From NCBI GenBank assembly GCA_026671195.1, contig JAPOHD010000027.1, positions 372,001 to 436,000 on the forward strand: 64,000 bases of DNA, given 5' to 3'. Below, one piece after another: positions 35,253 through 44,532 of the stretch. This DNA comes from Draconibacterium aestuarii. GTDB lineage: Bacteria > Bacteroidota > Bacteroidia > Bacteroidales > Prolixibacteraceae. Made by a program: the position numbers and the translations under genes. The notes under the pieces were generated by a model, which did no database searches, was not told where the DNA came from, and was given only the letters and a program-made list of their open reading frames with translations. The first letter of the stretch is position 1; every line of letters starts with the position of its first letter.

Positions 35253-36629
35253 TTATCGTTTAATATAGTCGGTACCATAAGGATAACGTTGCGGACGGCT
35301 TAACATTGAGTTGGCCAGGTCGTTGTTTTTAAAACGTTCTGTTGCCGGATTCCATTCCAGTACTCCCGGAATTTGCATGGCGATGTCGCTGATTAAACAT
35401 GTTGTACATGCGCGGTGTCCAACTTCAATTGTACAAATTGGTTGTTTGCGTGTTTTAATCGAATTTAACCAATCACCATGGTGTTCTTTACTCACGTATA
35501 GTTTTGTTTCATCGTCGCCAATTTTCGATTCCAGGATTTTAGGATCGCTGGCATTTAAAGCTTGTGAACTTTTTTCCTTTGAAACAGGATCGCTGGCTGA
35601 TGCAGTGTAACTTCCACGCGATACAAATATCCATCCATCGTCGCCAATGTATTTTATTCCATTGGTAAATCCGCCACTTGTTAATACGGTAATGCCGTTT
35701 GCATATTCGTGTTTTACCATAAAATCGCCGTGTACATTCCAATCGCCCGATTTTGGGAATTCGGCAATAGCTTCAACCGAAATTGGTCCGGTATGCTCGG
35801 TATCCATTCCCCAGGCTGCCGAATCGTAATGATGTTGTCCCCATCCTGTAATCATACCTGCGCCATAATTCCGGTGGCGTAACCAACCCGGGCGGCTGTA
35901 ACCGTCTTGTGGATGAACCATTTTTTCTTTGTATTCCACTTCCGGTGTTGAACCTAACCACATGTCAAAATCGAGGTTTGCAGGAACAGGTCCGGTTTCA
36001 AAAACAGGGCCTCCTGGATCGCCGGGTAATCCAATCTTGACCGTATGTATTTTACCAATCCGTCCATTACGAACTAATTCGGCAGCAATACGGAATTGTG
36101 GCATTGAACGCTGTTGGGTACCCATTTGAAGGATAACGCCTGTGCGGTTTACAATGTCGCTAAGCAATCGTCCTTCTTCAACTGTAAGCGAAGTTGGTTT
36201 CTGCAGGTAAATATCTTTGCCAGCCAAAGCGGCCTCAATGGCAGGCTGCGAGTGCCAATGGTCGGGTGTACTAATAAGCACTGCATCAATGTTTTTATCT
36301 GCCAGTAAATCTTTGTAGTCCTGGTACATTTTCACATCAACAGCATTGTCGCTACCCGATTTTTTATTGTAATAACCTTCGATACGTTTTTTCGAGTCGG
36401 CCATACGTTTTGTGTCTACATCGCTAACTGCAACAAATTGTGCGTGTGCATATTTTAAGGTTTCAGCAGTATCATGGTCGCGGGCAATACGGCCGCAGCC
36501 AATTTGTGCAACATGGATTTTATTGCTGGGTGCGCTGGCTCCAAAAACCGATGACGGAACAATAGTCGGAATTACGATAGCTCCGGTAGTAGTTGCTATC
36601 GTGTTTTTTAAAAAATTTCTTCTTTTCAT
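35253..36629 (-). CDS. Gfo/Idh/MocA family oxidoreductase with Tat signal
   Basis: A 458-residue NAD(P)-dependent dehydrogenase of the Gfo/Idh/MocA family, exported by the Tat system: the N-terminus MKRRNFLKNT holds a twin-arginine motif, with a hydrophobic stretch ending SVFGA. The Rossmann loop is AQIGCGRIARDHD, followed by FVAVSDVD, AVLISTPDHWH and IYLQKPTSLTVEEG (conserved Lys-Pro). Tat export fits a protein that folds with its cofactor before leaving the cell. Members of this type oxidise or reduce sugars, including to 3-keto sugars. It lies between a PmoA-like gene (35 bp upstream) and ThuA. Confidence 0.88.
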   Translation of the reverse strand: MKRRNFLKNTIATTTGAIVIPTIVPSSVFGASAPSNKIHVAQIGCGRIARDHDTAETLKYAHAQFVAVSDVDTKRMADSKKRIEGYYNKKSGSDNAVDVKMYQDYKDLLADKNIDAVLISTPDHWHSQPAIEAALAGKDIYLQKPTSLTVEEGRLLSDIVNRTGVILQMGTQQRSMPQFRIAAELVRNGRIGKIHTVKIGLPGDPGGPVFETGPVPANLDFDMWLGSTPEVEYKEKMVHPQDGYSRPGWLRHRNYGAGMITGWGQHHYDSAAWGMDTEHTGPISVEAIAEFPKSGDWNVHGDFMVKHEYANGITVLTSGGFTNGIKYIGDDGWIFVSRGSYTASASDPVSKEKSSQALNASDPKILESKIGDDETKLYVSKEHHGDWLNSIKTRKQPICTIEVGHRACTTCLISDIAMQIPGVLEWNPATERFKNNDLANSMLSRPQRYPYGTDYIKR

Positions 36630-36664
36630 CTATCTATTGATTTAAGTTATTATAATATATTCTT

Positions 36665-37912
36665 CTACTTGTTTTCAAACTCGATAACCGGATTCGCAGC
36701 AAAACTGTTCCAATACTTTTCAGCCGTTTCTGCATCCAGTTTCCCATCGAATATAATCATTCTGTACTTTAAAGTATAATTTTGTTTGGGTTCCAGTTTC
36801 CAGTCATCATGGCGAATAGGCACAAATTCGAAATACATATCGCCACGTCCGTTGTTGGCGTCCAAAGGCCACACACGCATGGGTTCGGGGTGCATCCGGT
36901 TCGATGGGTGGCTCAGGAACAATATTCCGGAACGACCTTCTTTAACTTCCGATTCGCCTTCAACCATACACCAGCGGGCATACGAGCCATCGGCATCCAC
37001 CCGGGTTTTATTGTCGGATGTTAAAACAGTGCAGTTGTCTTTGTGCCATTTTTCGGTAGCACGCCAGCCAATTCCGCCACCATAACGATAAGCATCGAGC
37101 ATTATTCCATTTTTCAGCGGGCTGTTTAACGAAGTCGTGTAATCGACCATCCAAACACCTTCACCCAGGTTCCAGGCCCGTACATCCAGTATTTCGTTCA
37201 TGGCAATCTGGTCTTCGCCTAAACCGCCAAAATCGATGTGTTGTTGTAATGCTTTAAATCCGCTGTAAACGGCCCCCTCCGCTTCCGAAAGAAATCCGGC
37301 AAATTTTACGGTTCCCTCACCCGATTTCAGGTTCCAGAAATCAACAGCACGGTCGTCGATGTGGGTTTTTGTCCACGGACCCCAAATGCCGTAATGATGG
37401 TAATGATCGGGTGCCTGAATACGGGTTAATATTTTTCCGCCCGGCGACCACAGCGGATGAATGAATCCCGAACGTTTGTATAGCGGATCAACTCCATCGG
37501 GTGGATAAGTTGTTGCAAACCGGTAGTTGAGAACAGGCTTTTCGTTTACCAGTAAACTCAAATCTTTGCTATCCTTTTTTAACGAAACAATTGTTTCTGC
37601 AAGGGCTGCCTTCTCTTCCCGTTTCAGGACAAATTTCCGTTCCGATCCTTTTTTCGATTCGCCTTTTAAAATAAACCATAAACGTGCAGAGTGTCCTGGT
37701 TCAAGTTGAGAAGCAATTTGCATTTCACCTGCTTTATTTATTTCATATAAAACAAGGTTTCCTTTGTCGGTATTGTAATTTAAGCCATCGAGTGAAACAG
37801 CAACCGGCGCATCGATTCTGTCTTTTTGAATTTGAACTTTAAATTTTACAAGTTCCTGTGCAAACAGCGAATGACACAACAGCAGTGTAATGATTAGTAG
37901 TTTTAGTCTCAT
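36665..37912 (-). CDS. PmoA-like (DUF6807) secreted protein
   Basis: A 415-residue secreted protein (signal cleaved near SLFAQE) of the family databases call 'methane oxygenase PmoA' or DUF6807, a misnomer for soluble proteins of polysaccharide loci. Visible blocks are RFATTYPPDGVDPLYKRSGF, IHPLWSPGGKILTRIQAPDH, YHHYGIWGPWTKTHIDDRAV and GGIGWRATEKWHKDNCTV; the His-rich YHHYGIW region is the likely active site. The biochemical role is unproven. Four bp after the URO-D-like gene and 35 bp before the Gfo/Idh/MocA gene, so clearly in that operon. Confidence 0.8.
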   Translation of the reverse strand: MRLKLLIITLLLCHSLFAQELVKFKVQIQKDRIDAPVAVSLDGLNYNTDKGNLVLYEINKAGEMQIASQLEPGHSARLWFILKGESKKGSERKFVLKREEKAALAETIVSLKKDSKDLSLLVNEKPVLNYRFATTYPPDGVDPLYKRSGFIHPLWSPGGKILTRIQAPDHYHHYGIWGPWTKTHIDDRAVDFWNLKSGEGTVKFAGFLSEAEGAVYSGFKALQQHIDFGGLGEDQIAMNEILDVRAWNLGEGVWMVDYTTSLNSPLKNGIMLDAYRYGGGIGWRATEKWHKDNCTVLTSDNKTRVDADGSYARWCMVEGESEVKEGRSGILFLSHPSNRMHPEPMRVWPLDANNGRGDMYFEFVPIRHDDWKLEPKQNYTLKYRMIIFDGKLDAETAEKYWNSFAANPVIEFENK

Positions 37913-37916
37913 AGCT

Positions 37917-38975
37917 CTATTGTTTATTTTGTTCTATTTCAGGTACAACCTGGTCAATGGTTTCTTTAAAGGCGCGAATGTTTTCGGTACTTACATTTTG
38001 AGGCATTCCGCCACCACACGACCAAATAACACGCTGTGGATCGCCAAAGTCGGTTACCATTTTACGCGTTTCTGCACGAACTTGTTCCGGTGTTCCGGCA
38101 GCCAGCACATCGCGTGGGGGCAGGTTCCCGATTAACGCAACTTCAGGTCCGGCCAACGCTCGAATCTCCTTCATACTATGCTCGAAGCTAAAGTTAAATA
38201 AATTAATGCCCATGTCTTTTAAATAAGGCGATGAAATTAATCCGGGTGCATCGTTATGGAAGAAGTTGATTTTCGAATCAATTGAGTTAAAAATTCGTTT
38301 GATGTATGGCACTGCAAACTGCTGACATTCATCGTCGCCAATAAAACCAACAATATCGTCTAAGAGTAAAATACCTTCAATATCCGGCAACATTTCTTTT
38401 TGATGTTGAATCCAGTTGATGCTAAATTGTGTAATTGTTTCCAGCAATTTATGGCTGTTCTCCGGATCCATCATAAAACCCATCATTAATTCTGTGGTCC
38501 CCATTAAAAACGATGCAATATTCAGGGGGCCACGGGCAATGGCAAACTTTATTTCGTGTCCCATTTCCTGAATGGGTTTTTGGTAATTTACCAGTCGCTG
38601 GATGATAAAAGGCAGAAGTCCATCGGTTTTTGGATTTGGATTATGCAAACTTCCGGCTTGCGAAATGTCACTAATAATTTTGTCGGCATGAGGCAAACTG
38701 TATTCGTTCCATACCATTTTTGCTCCAAAGGCAGAGGGCTCGGTACACATGCCGAATTCCGACCAGAATCCCGGCAAGAACATTGTTTCAGGAAATGTAT
38801 CAATGGCCTTTTTGTTGGCTTCGAACCAGATTTGTTCAGAAGAATAATACTGCAGATTTGAAATCCCTGCCCATCCCGGAATCCATGGGCTGTCTATAAT
38901 AAACCCTGTAACAGGCTTTTGTGGAATTTCGCCATGAACTGTTTTAAGCAACAGTTCCCATTGTTCACTCGTCAT
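37917..38975 (-). CDS. Uroporphyrinogen decarboxylase-family protein (non-haem type)
   Basis: A 352-residue TIM-barrel of the URO-D superfamily and first gene of the operon. Conserved-looking parts are TMFLPGFWSEFGMCTEPSAF, IARGPLNIASFLMGTTELMM, LLLDDIVGFIGDDECQQF, NFFHNDAP, GINLFNFSFEHSM and WSCGGGMPQNVSTENIRAF. It lacks the arginine-rich N-terminal region of true HemE and is not near haem genes. Related non-HemE members act as corrinoid or thiol methyltransferases (MtaA/CmuA type), or have unknown roles in sugar loci. Its place at the head of a carbohydrate operon implies a sugar-linked role, but the reaction cannot be stated. Confidence 0.8.
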   Translation of the reverse strand: MTSEQWELLLKTVHGEIPQKPVTGFIIDSPWIPGWAGISNLQYYSSEQIWFEANKKAIDTFPETMFLPGFWSEFGMCTEPSAFGAKMVWNEYSLPHADKIISDISQAGSLHNPNPKTDGLLPFIIQRLVNYQKPIQEMGHEIKFAIARGPLNIASFLMGTTELMMGFMMDPENSHKLLETITQFSINWIQHQKEMLPDIEGILLLDDIVGFIGDDECQQFAVPYIKRIFNSIDSKINFFHNDAPGLISSPYLKDMGINLFNFSFEHSMKEIRALAGPEVALIGNLPPRDVLAAGTPEQVRAETRKMVTDFGDPQRVIWSCGGGMPQNVSTENIRAFKETIDQVVPEIEQNKQ

Positions 38976-38996
38976 ACTTTATTGGTTTAAATCATA

Positions 38997-39025
38997 CAAA
39001 TATAGGTTTGTACAGAATACTTCAA
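38997..39025 (-). promoter_or_regulatory. Promoter of the URO-D/ThuA operon
   Basis: On the minus strand TATATTTG (38997-39004) is an exact TAnnTTTG box, and TTG lies 18 bp upstream of it, the spacing reported for Bacteroidota promoters. The box is 22 bp before the start codon. This is the best-formed promoter I saw in the window. Confidence 0.6.
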
Positions 39026-39185
39026 CAGTATTAAATTTGCAAGGCTTTATACTCTGTTAACATTTTTACTATTTTTAGGGAATGAAACGAGTGTGGACGA
39101 AGATACTTTACAAAGTGGTGAACTATTGTTGTGCAGGTTTCAACTGCCAGCTGGCGGATAGCAAAAAACTTTTAATTTCGATCGT

Positions 39186-40079
39186 ATGAAAATTATGCAC
39201 GAGCAGATTGACTTTCCCGGCAGGGCGGCGGTAAAAGTCAAATTACAGGAAAAATCTCATTTTACTTATCCCTGGCATTTTCATACCGAATATGAGTTGT
39301 TGTATGTGATGGAAGGGTACGGTACCCGTTTTATCGCTGATAATATTGAACCATTCGGGGTGGGCGATTTGGTTTTGCTTGGCAGTAATTTACCTCATTT
39401 TTGGAAAAGCGACAGCACGTTTTACGGGAATGAAGGAACTAAAAAGATGAAATACGTTGTCATTCAGTTTGCAAATGAGTTTTTTAAGGAGGCAATTTCA
39501 GAATACCCGGAGTTTCATTTAATAAAGGAATTGCTGGAGCGCTCTATCCGCGGAATAAGTTTTTCAAAAGCCTTTTCAAGGCGGGTAAAACCAAAAATAA
39601 TGAAGGTGGTTGAATCGAAGGGGTTTGAAAGGGCCTTGCGTACTTTGGAACTCTTACAGATGTTAACGGCATCAGAAGATCATCGGTTCTTGGCTGGAGA
39701 GTTATACCAGATTGAGAACTATAATTTTATTAGCGACCGGATGAAAAAAGTGATGTACTATTTAAATTCAACTTACCTTAAAAAAGTTGAGTTGGAAAAG
39801 GTGGCCGAGGTGGCAACCCTGCATCCTTCTGCATTTTGCAGGTATTTTAAAGAAAAATCGGGAAAGTCGCTTTCCGAATTTGTTAACGATATGCGCGTAA
39901 GTTATGCCTGCCGTTTAATTATTGAAGGCAAAATATCGGTTTCGCAAATTTGTTACGAAAGTGGTTTTAACAACCTCTCGAATTTTAACCGCATTTTTAA
40001 AAAACATACCGGATTTACACCAACGGCCTATTTCCAGGAATTCAATAAAGGACAGGAAAATCATACAATAAAAGTTTAG
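39186..40079 (+). CDS. AraC family transcriptional regulator (cupin + HTH)
   Basis: A 297-residue regulator with an N-terminal cupin sensing domain (FTYPWHFHTEYELLYVMEGY, residues about 20-100) and a C-terminal AraC double helix-turn-helix (about 195-292). The second half shows EVATLHPSAFCRYFKEKSG, VSQICYESGFNNLSNFNRIF and KKHTGFTPTAY, the AraC signature. It is divergent from the URO-D-like operon (210 bp between starts) and 79 bp ahead of the GH2 gene, so it probably controls one or both in response to a sugar. Confidence 0.92.
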   Translation: MKIMHEQIDFPGRAAVKVKLQEKSHFTYPWHFHTEYELLYVMEGYGTRFIADNIEPFGVGDLVLLGSNLPHFWKSDSTFYGNEGTKKMKYVVIQFANEFFKEAISEYPEFHLIKELLERSIRGISFSKAFSRRVKPKIMKVVESKGFERALRTLELLQMLTASEDHRFLAGELYQIENYNFISDRMKKVMYYLNSTYLKKVELEKVAEVATLHPSAFCRYFKEKSGKSLSEFVNDMRVSYACRLIIEGKISVSQICYESGFNNLSNFNRIFKKHTGFTPTAYFQEFNKGQENHTIKV

Positions 40080-40158
40080 TTTTGAGTATCTTTTCAGAAT
40101 CTCTTTTTATTGTAAATTTAGGATTCTGAAAAGTAAACATTAAGCAAACCAAATTCAT

Positions 40159-43100
40159 ATGTATCGTTACCTGGCATTATTCCTGATCTGTTTTCCTTTT
40201 TATTGTATATCACAGCAAGTTGAATTTCTTCCGAACGACTGGCAAAATCCCGCGGTTTTTGAAAAAGGGCAAAACCAGCCGCATGCTTTTTTTATCCCTT
40301 ATTCTTCGAAGGAGGCGGCCATTCAGAACCTGCCCAAAAAGTGTGAGAATTATATATTACTAAACGGGCAATGGAAATTTAAGTGGGTAGAAACACCACA
40401 ACAGGTTCCTGATGGTTTTTGGCAACCCGAATTTGATGTGAAAGACTGGGACGAAATAAAAGTACCATCCAACTGGCAAGTGGAGGGCTACGGACATCCA
40501 AAATTCAGGAATGTGGCGCTGAGTTTTGAAAGCGATCCACCCAATATCCCGAAATATTACAATCCGGTTGGATGTTACAAAAACAAATTCACAGTACCTG
40601 AAAGTTGGGAAGAAAAGGAAGTAATGCTTCGTTTCGAGGGAATAAAATCGGCTTCGTACATTTGGTTGAACGGAAACCGGGTGGGTTACAATCAGGGAGG
40701 TTTCGAGCCGGCAGAGTTTAACCTCACACCATTTCTTCGAAAGGGCGAAAATGATTTGGCAGTACAGGTCATCCGTTTTTCCGACGGATCGTATCTGGAG
40801 AACCAGGATATGTGGCGGCTGTCGGGGATTTTTCGCGATGTAAAATTATACGCAAAACCCAAAACATATATTCACGATTATTACGTAACTACCGATTTGG
40901 ATGACAATTACAAAGATGCCACACTAACCGTTGAAATTGATGTTCAAAACAAGTTGCTTGAGGCCGTTGAAGGAACAATTGAAATCGACGTTTTTACAGA
41001 TGAAGGACGGTCTGTTTTAGTCGAAGGAGTTCAAAAGTATACATTTAAAGTAGATTCTGTTTCGCACGAAAAAGTGCAGATTTCAACTTTGGTTGTCGAT
41101 CCGGAGAAATGGTCGGCCGAGTTTCCGAATTTGTATTTGCTGCTGGTTCAACTAAAAAATGCCGAGGGGATAACCACGGAAGCTTTTACGCAAAAAATTG
41201 GATTCCGCGAGGTGGAGTATAAAAACAAAATACTTACGGTGAATGGCGTTCCGGTAAAACTGAATGGGGTAAACAGTCACATGCACCATCCCGAACATGG
41301 GCAGGCTGTTCCGCTGGAAACACTAAAAAAGGATTTGCTGCTGATGAAACAGCATAACATAAATTGTGTACGTACCTGCCATTATCCACCAACACCCGAA
41401 TATATTTCTATGGCCGATGAATTAGGTATGTATATTTTTGATGAAGTGGGCGACGAAGCACACAGCAATACGCAACTTTCTGAAAAACCGGAGTGGACCG
41501 AAATGTACCGCGACCGCTCGCGGAAACTGGTGTATCGCGACAGAAATCACCCCTCGGTAATTGTTTGGAGTGCCGGGAACGAATCGGGAAGTGGGTTTAA
41601 TATTCACGAGGTAATTAAAACAGGGAAAGCCATTGATCCGAGCCGGCCTGCATGGATGTACGGTGGCAATACCTTTTATATTCCTTTTGAAGATATTGTA
41701 GGGCCGCGTTACTGGTCGCCAATCGATTATAAAAACCTGGCACAGGGGAAAGTGCTGAATGAAAGCGACCTGCGTGCCTCGTTTATGGACGAATACCTGG
41801 CTGCCACCGGTAACGGCCTGGGCGGCATGGATGAATACTGGGAACTGATATGGAAATATCCGCGTTTATCGGGTGGTGCTATTTGGGATTGGATTAGCCC
41901 GGGGATAAAAACACAGCGTTGGATTTTGCCCGATCGATCGGAAAATAAAAATGATGGACAAATTATGGGACGGCCTGTTTTTGCAGAAGGGGCGATCGGT
42001 TGGGGAATGGAGTTTTCGGGGCACGACGATTGGATTGAGTTTTATCGCGATAAGAGTCTGGATATAACCGGGAAACAGCTTTCAATAGGTTTTTGGGTGA
42101 AACCTGCAGAAATTCCGCAAGCCAATGTTTTTATAACAAAAGGAAAACACCAGTACGGAATTCAAATGGAAGATGCACAAACGCTGGAATTTTATATTCA
42201 GAGTGATAAACGTATTTCTGCAAAAGCAAAAGTTGGAAGTAATTTTTACGGCAACTGGCACCATATTGCAGGAATTTACGATGGCAGGCAACTGCAGCTT
42301 TTCATCGATGGGAAACGAGCAGCAAGTACCTCTTTTTTAGGAGATATTCGTTCAACGCCTTTCCCTTTGTGTATTGGCCGCGAAGCAGAAACCCAGGATC
42401 AGGGAGAGTATTCCGGAAGGATGTCGCGAATGGTGATTGACGAGGTGCAGATTTTTAATAAAGCTGTTACTATTTCTGATTTTGAAAAACCGGTTAGCGA
42501 TGAAGTTTTGTATCTCGATTTTGAAGCAGATAAAAAAGACGGTGATTTTTATTCCGTTGGTATGGGAGGCCGCACTTATGGAATTATCTGGCCCGATCGG
42601 GAAGTTCAACCCGAAATCAATCAGATAAAAAAATCAGGACAACCGATAAAAATTGAGGCCATCGATATTGAAACCGGACGCCTGAAAGTTACCAACCGTC
42701 ATCATTTTAAAAATCTGAGTGAGTTAGGTGGTGTTTGGCAAATCTGGGTAGATGGAGAACCTTCTCAGCGTGGATTTTTTACGTGTGATATTCCTGCGCA
42801 GCAATCAGGGGAAATTACCATTGATTACCGCCGGCCAAGAATCGATTCGAAAGCAGAGTGTTTGTTACTGGTTTCATTTGTACTAAAAGAGGATTTGAAT
42901 TGGGAAAAAAAAGGACATGAGATCGCCTGGGAACAGTTTCCGGTTCCAACCGATTTGTATTTTGTTGATGAGGTTGAAAATACCAATCGGGTAATCGCTT
43001 CGGAGAACGAAACACAGTTAAAAATTAGCGGTACTGATTTTCAATATATCATCGATAAAAATACGGGGGAATTTGTGTCGATGAAATACAATGGGATTGA

Positions 43101-43926
43101 GTATCTGGAAGGCGGGCCGGCTTTTAATGTTTGGCGCGCACCCATTGCAAACGACATCGATCCCTGGGGAAGTTATATGTTTAGCCGCGAAAACCGAACC
43201 ACCGGTTTTGGGCGCAGCATCGATAATCAGCTGCGAACGCTTGGTATGCGCCACCTGCTTTCGGAGGTGGATGATATAGAAGTGCAGCAGATTAACGATA
43301 ATAAACTGACCGTAAAAATCAAAGCCTATTCAAATTCGTCGCTGCCCGCCAACCGACGCCTTCAGTGGGGTGGTTATGCTTCGGCATTCGAGCGAAATGA
43401 AAAGTGGACAATTTTAGCGAACGGTACCATTGAATTGGAACAGGAAATCATTCCACACGGGCCAATGCCCGATATGCTGCAAAAAATGGGGTTACAGTTT
43501 CAATTGCCCAAAACGTTTAATAAAGTTGAATATTACGGGCGTGGCCCGTTCGAAAATTACCCCGACCGGAAAACCGGAGCAAAAGTGGGATTGTATAGTT
43601 CTACTGCCGATTCGATGTATGTCCCTTACATTATTCCGCAGGAATATGGCAATCGCAGCGATGTGCGCTGGTTAAAAGTTAAAAATGAAGAGGGGAACGG
43701 ATTGCTGATTAAAAGTGATAATCTGCTGAATTTCAGTCTGCACAAATACTCAACCGATAACCTCTCGAGGGCCATGTACACCTATCAGCTGGAAGAAGCA
43801 TCAAACACCCTGTTAAATGTCGATTACGAGGTTTCGGGTGTTGGAGGGACAGCAATCAGACAGTTGCAAAAATACCGTTTGCGGCCGCATGTTGGGAATT
43901 ATAGGTTGATTATTCAGCCATTTTGA
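40159..43926 (+). CDS. GH2 beta-galactosidase-like enzyme with inserted LamG domain
   Basis: A 1255-residue secreted glycosidase (signal cleaved near CISQQ) of family GH2. It has the LacZ order: sugar-binding jelly roll (about 65-230), Ig-like domain, TIM barrel from about 340 with LNGVNSHMHHPEHG, acid/base E475 in WSAGNESGSG, and probable nucleophile E545 in FMDEYLAATGNG. A bgal small-chain-like C-terminal domain (about 960-1255) contains GRGPFENYPDRKTGAKVG. LacZ relatives have about 1020-1050 residues; the extra length is a LamG/concanavalin-like domain at about 611-777 (MEFSGHDDWIEF, ISIGFWVKPA-like IGFWVKPAEI, WHHIAGIYDGRQLQLFIDGK), placed just after the barrel. It may bind a polymer. The AraC gene lies upstream and a sulfatase downstream. 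Confidence 0.9.
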   Translation: MYRYLALFLICFPFYCISQQVEFLPNDWQNPAVFEKGQNQPHAFFIPYSSKEAAIQNLPKKCENYILLNGQWKFKWVETPQQVPDGFWQPEFDVKDWDEIKVPSNWQVEGYGHPKFRNVALSFESDPPNIPKYYNPVGCYKNKFTVPESWEEKEVMLRFEGIKSASYIWLNGNRVGYNQGGFEPAEFNLTPFLRKGENDLAVQVIRFSDGSYLENQDMWRLSGIFRDVKLYAKPKTYIHDYYVTTDLDDNYKDATLTVEIDVQNKLLEAVEGTIEIDVFTDEGRSVLVEGVQKYTFKVDSVSHEKVQISTLVVDPEKWSAEFPNLYLLLVQLKNAEGITTEAFTQKIGFREVEYKNKILTVNGVPVKLNGVNSHMHHPEHGQAVPLETLKKDLLLMKQHNINCVRTCHYPPTPEYISMADELGMYIFDEVGDEAHSNTQLSEKPEWTEMYRDRSRKLVYRDRNHPSVIVWSAGNESGSGFNIHEVIKTGKAIDPSRPAWMYGGNTFYIPFEDIVGPRYWSPIDYKNLAQGKVLNESDLRASFMDEYLAATGNGLGGMDEYWELIWKYPRLSGGAIWDWISPGIKTQRWILPDRSENKNDGQIMGRPVFAEGAIGWGMEFSGHDDWIEFYRDKSLDITGKQLSIGFWVKPAEIPQANVFITKGKHQYGIQMEDAQTLEFYIQSDKRISAKAKVGSNFYGNWHHIAGIYDGRQLQLFIDGKRAASTSFLGDIRSTPFPLCIGREAETQDQGEYSGRMSRMVIDEVQIFNKAVTISDFEKPVSDEVLYLDFEADKKDGDFYSVGMGGRTYGIIWPDREVQPEINQIKKSGQPIKIEAIDIETGRLKVTNRHHFKNLSELGGVWQIWVDGEPSQRGFFTCDIPAQQSGEITIDYRRPRIDSKAECLLLVSFVLKEDLNWEKKGHEIAWEQFPVPTDLYFVDEVENTNRVIASENETQLKISGTDFQYIIDKNTGEFVSMKYNGIEYLEGGPAFNVWRAPIANDIDPWGSYMFSRENRTTGFGRSIDNQLRTLGMRHLLSEVDDIEVQQINDNKLTVKIKAYSNSSLPANRRLQWGGYASAFERNEKWTILANGTIELEQEIIPHGPMPDMLQKMGLQFQLPKTFNKVEYYGRGPFENYPDRKTGAKVGLYSSTADSMYVPYIIPQEYGNRSDVRWLKVKNEEGNGLLIKSDNLLNFSLHKYSTDNLSRAMYTYQLEEASNTLLNVDYEVSGVGGTAIRQLQKYRLRPHVGNYRLIIQPF

Positions 43927-43939
43927 AAGAAACAGCTAC

Positions 43940-43967
43940 ACCTCCAAGTTTTTGTAACCTTGAAGGT
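43940..43967. repeat. CCTTGAAGG hairpin repeat, copy A
   Basis: Arms ACCTCCAAG and CTTGAAGGT around a T-rich loop, 13 bp past the GH2 stop; one of three related hairpins in 43.9-45.6 kb. It may serve as the GH2 terminator. Confidence 0.5.
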
Positions 43968-44172
43968 TTGAAAAAGTATTCATTCAATTTAGGACTTTGG
44001 AAAAGGTGTAAGCCCGTTGCTGATGTATCGAATTAATTGTAGTACTCATCAGTGGCTTTCAACTCTTTTGCGTATTTGCAAATGTCAATGATCAAATTGT
44101 CAGGCAAAAGTGTTATTTTACGATGTGTTAGGTTCATAATTCGCGATATGAATGTTTGCAAAAAGAGGAAGT

Positions 44173-44532
44173 ATGGAGACAGAAAGAATTAAATATCAGG
44201 ATAAGGCATTTAACTGTTCGTTGGCATTTGCGCTTCATTTAATTGGAGACAAGTATAAAAGTTTAATCCTTTATCACCTAAAAGATGGTGCGCAGCGGTC
44301 GGGTGAACTGCAAAAGAGTATTACCGATCTTTCAAACAGAATGTTTACCTACTCGATTCGTGCGCTGGAAAAAGATAAGCTGGTGAAACGAACGGTTTAT
44401 CCGGTAACGCCACCAAAGGTTGAATATCAATTAACCGATGATGGCAAATCGCTTATCCCCATTATTCTTGAGCTGAACAAATGGGGACAAAGCTTTGCCA
44501 CTGAACATCATTTGTTCTCTCCAACCGAATAA
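44173..44532 (+). CDS. HxlR family winged-helix regulator
   Basis: A 119-residue MarR-like HxlR regulator. The start at 44173 (METERIKY) is chosen because AGAGGA lies 5-10 bp upstream; the ATG at 44152 would add seven residues. It holds the family's N-terminal cysteine in FNCSLAFALHLIGDKYKSLI, the wing segment SGELQKSITDLSNRMFTYSI and RTVYPVTPPKVEYQLTDDG. Members often sense redox or reactive carbonyl stress through that Cys. It converges with and overlaps the VOC/glyoxalase-like gene by 25 bp; a regulatory link is likely but not shown. Confidence 0.9.
   Translation: METERIKYQDKAFNCSLAFALHLIGDKYKSLILYHLKDGAQRSGELQKSITDLSNRMFTYSIRALEKDKLVKRTVYPVTPPKVEYQLTDDGKSLIPIILELNKWGQSFATEHHLFSPTE

Noticed and set aside
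44508-44532. Frameshift between HxlR and VOC genes
   Set aside because: They are convergent and simply overlap by 25 bp; both have normal ends.
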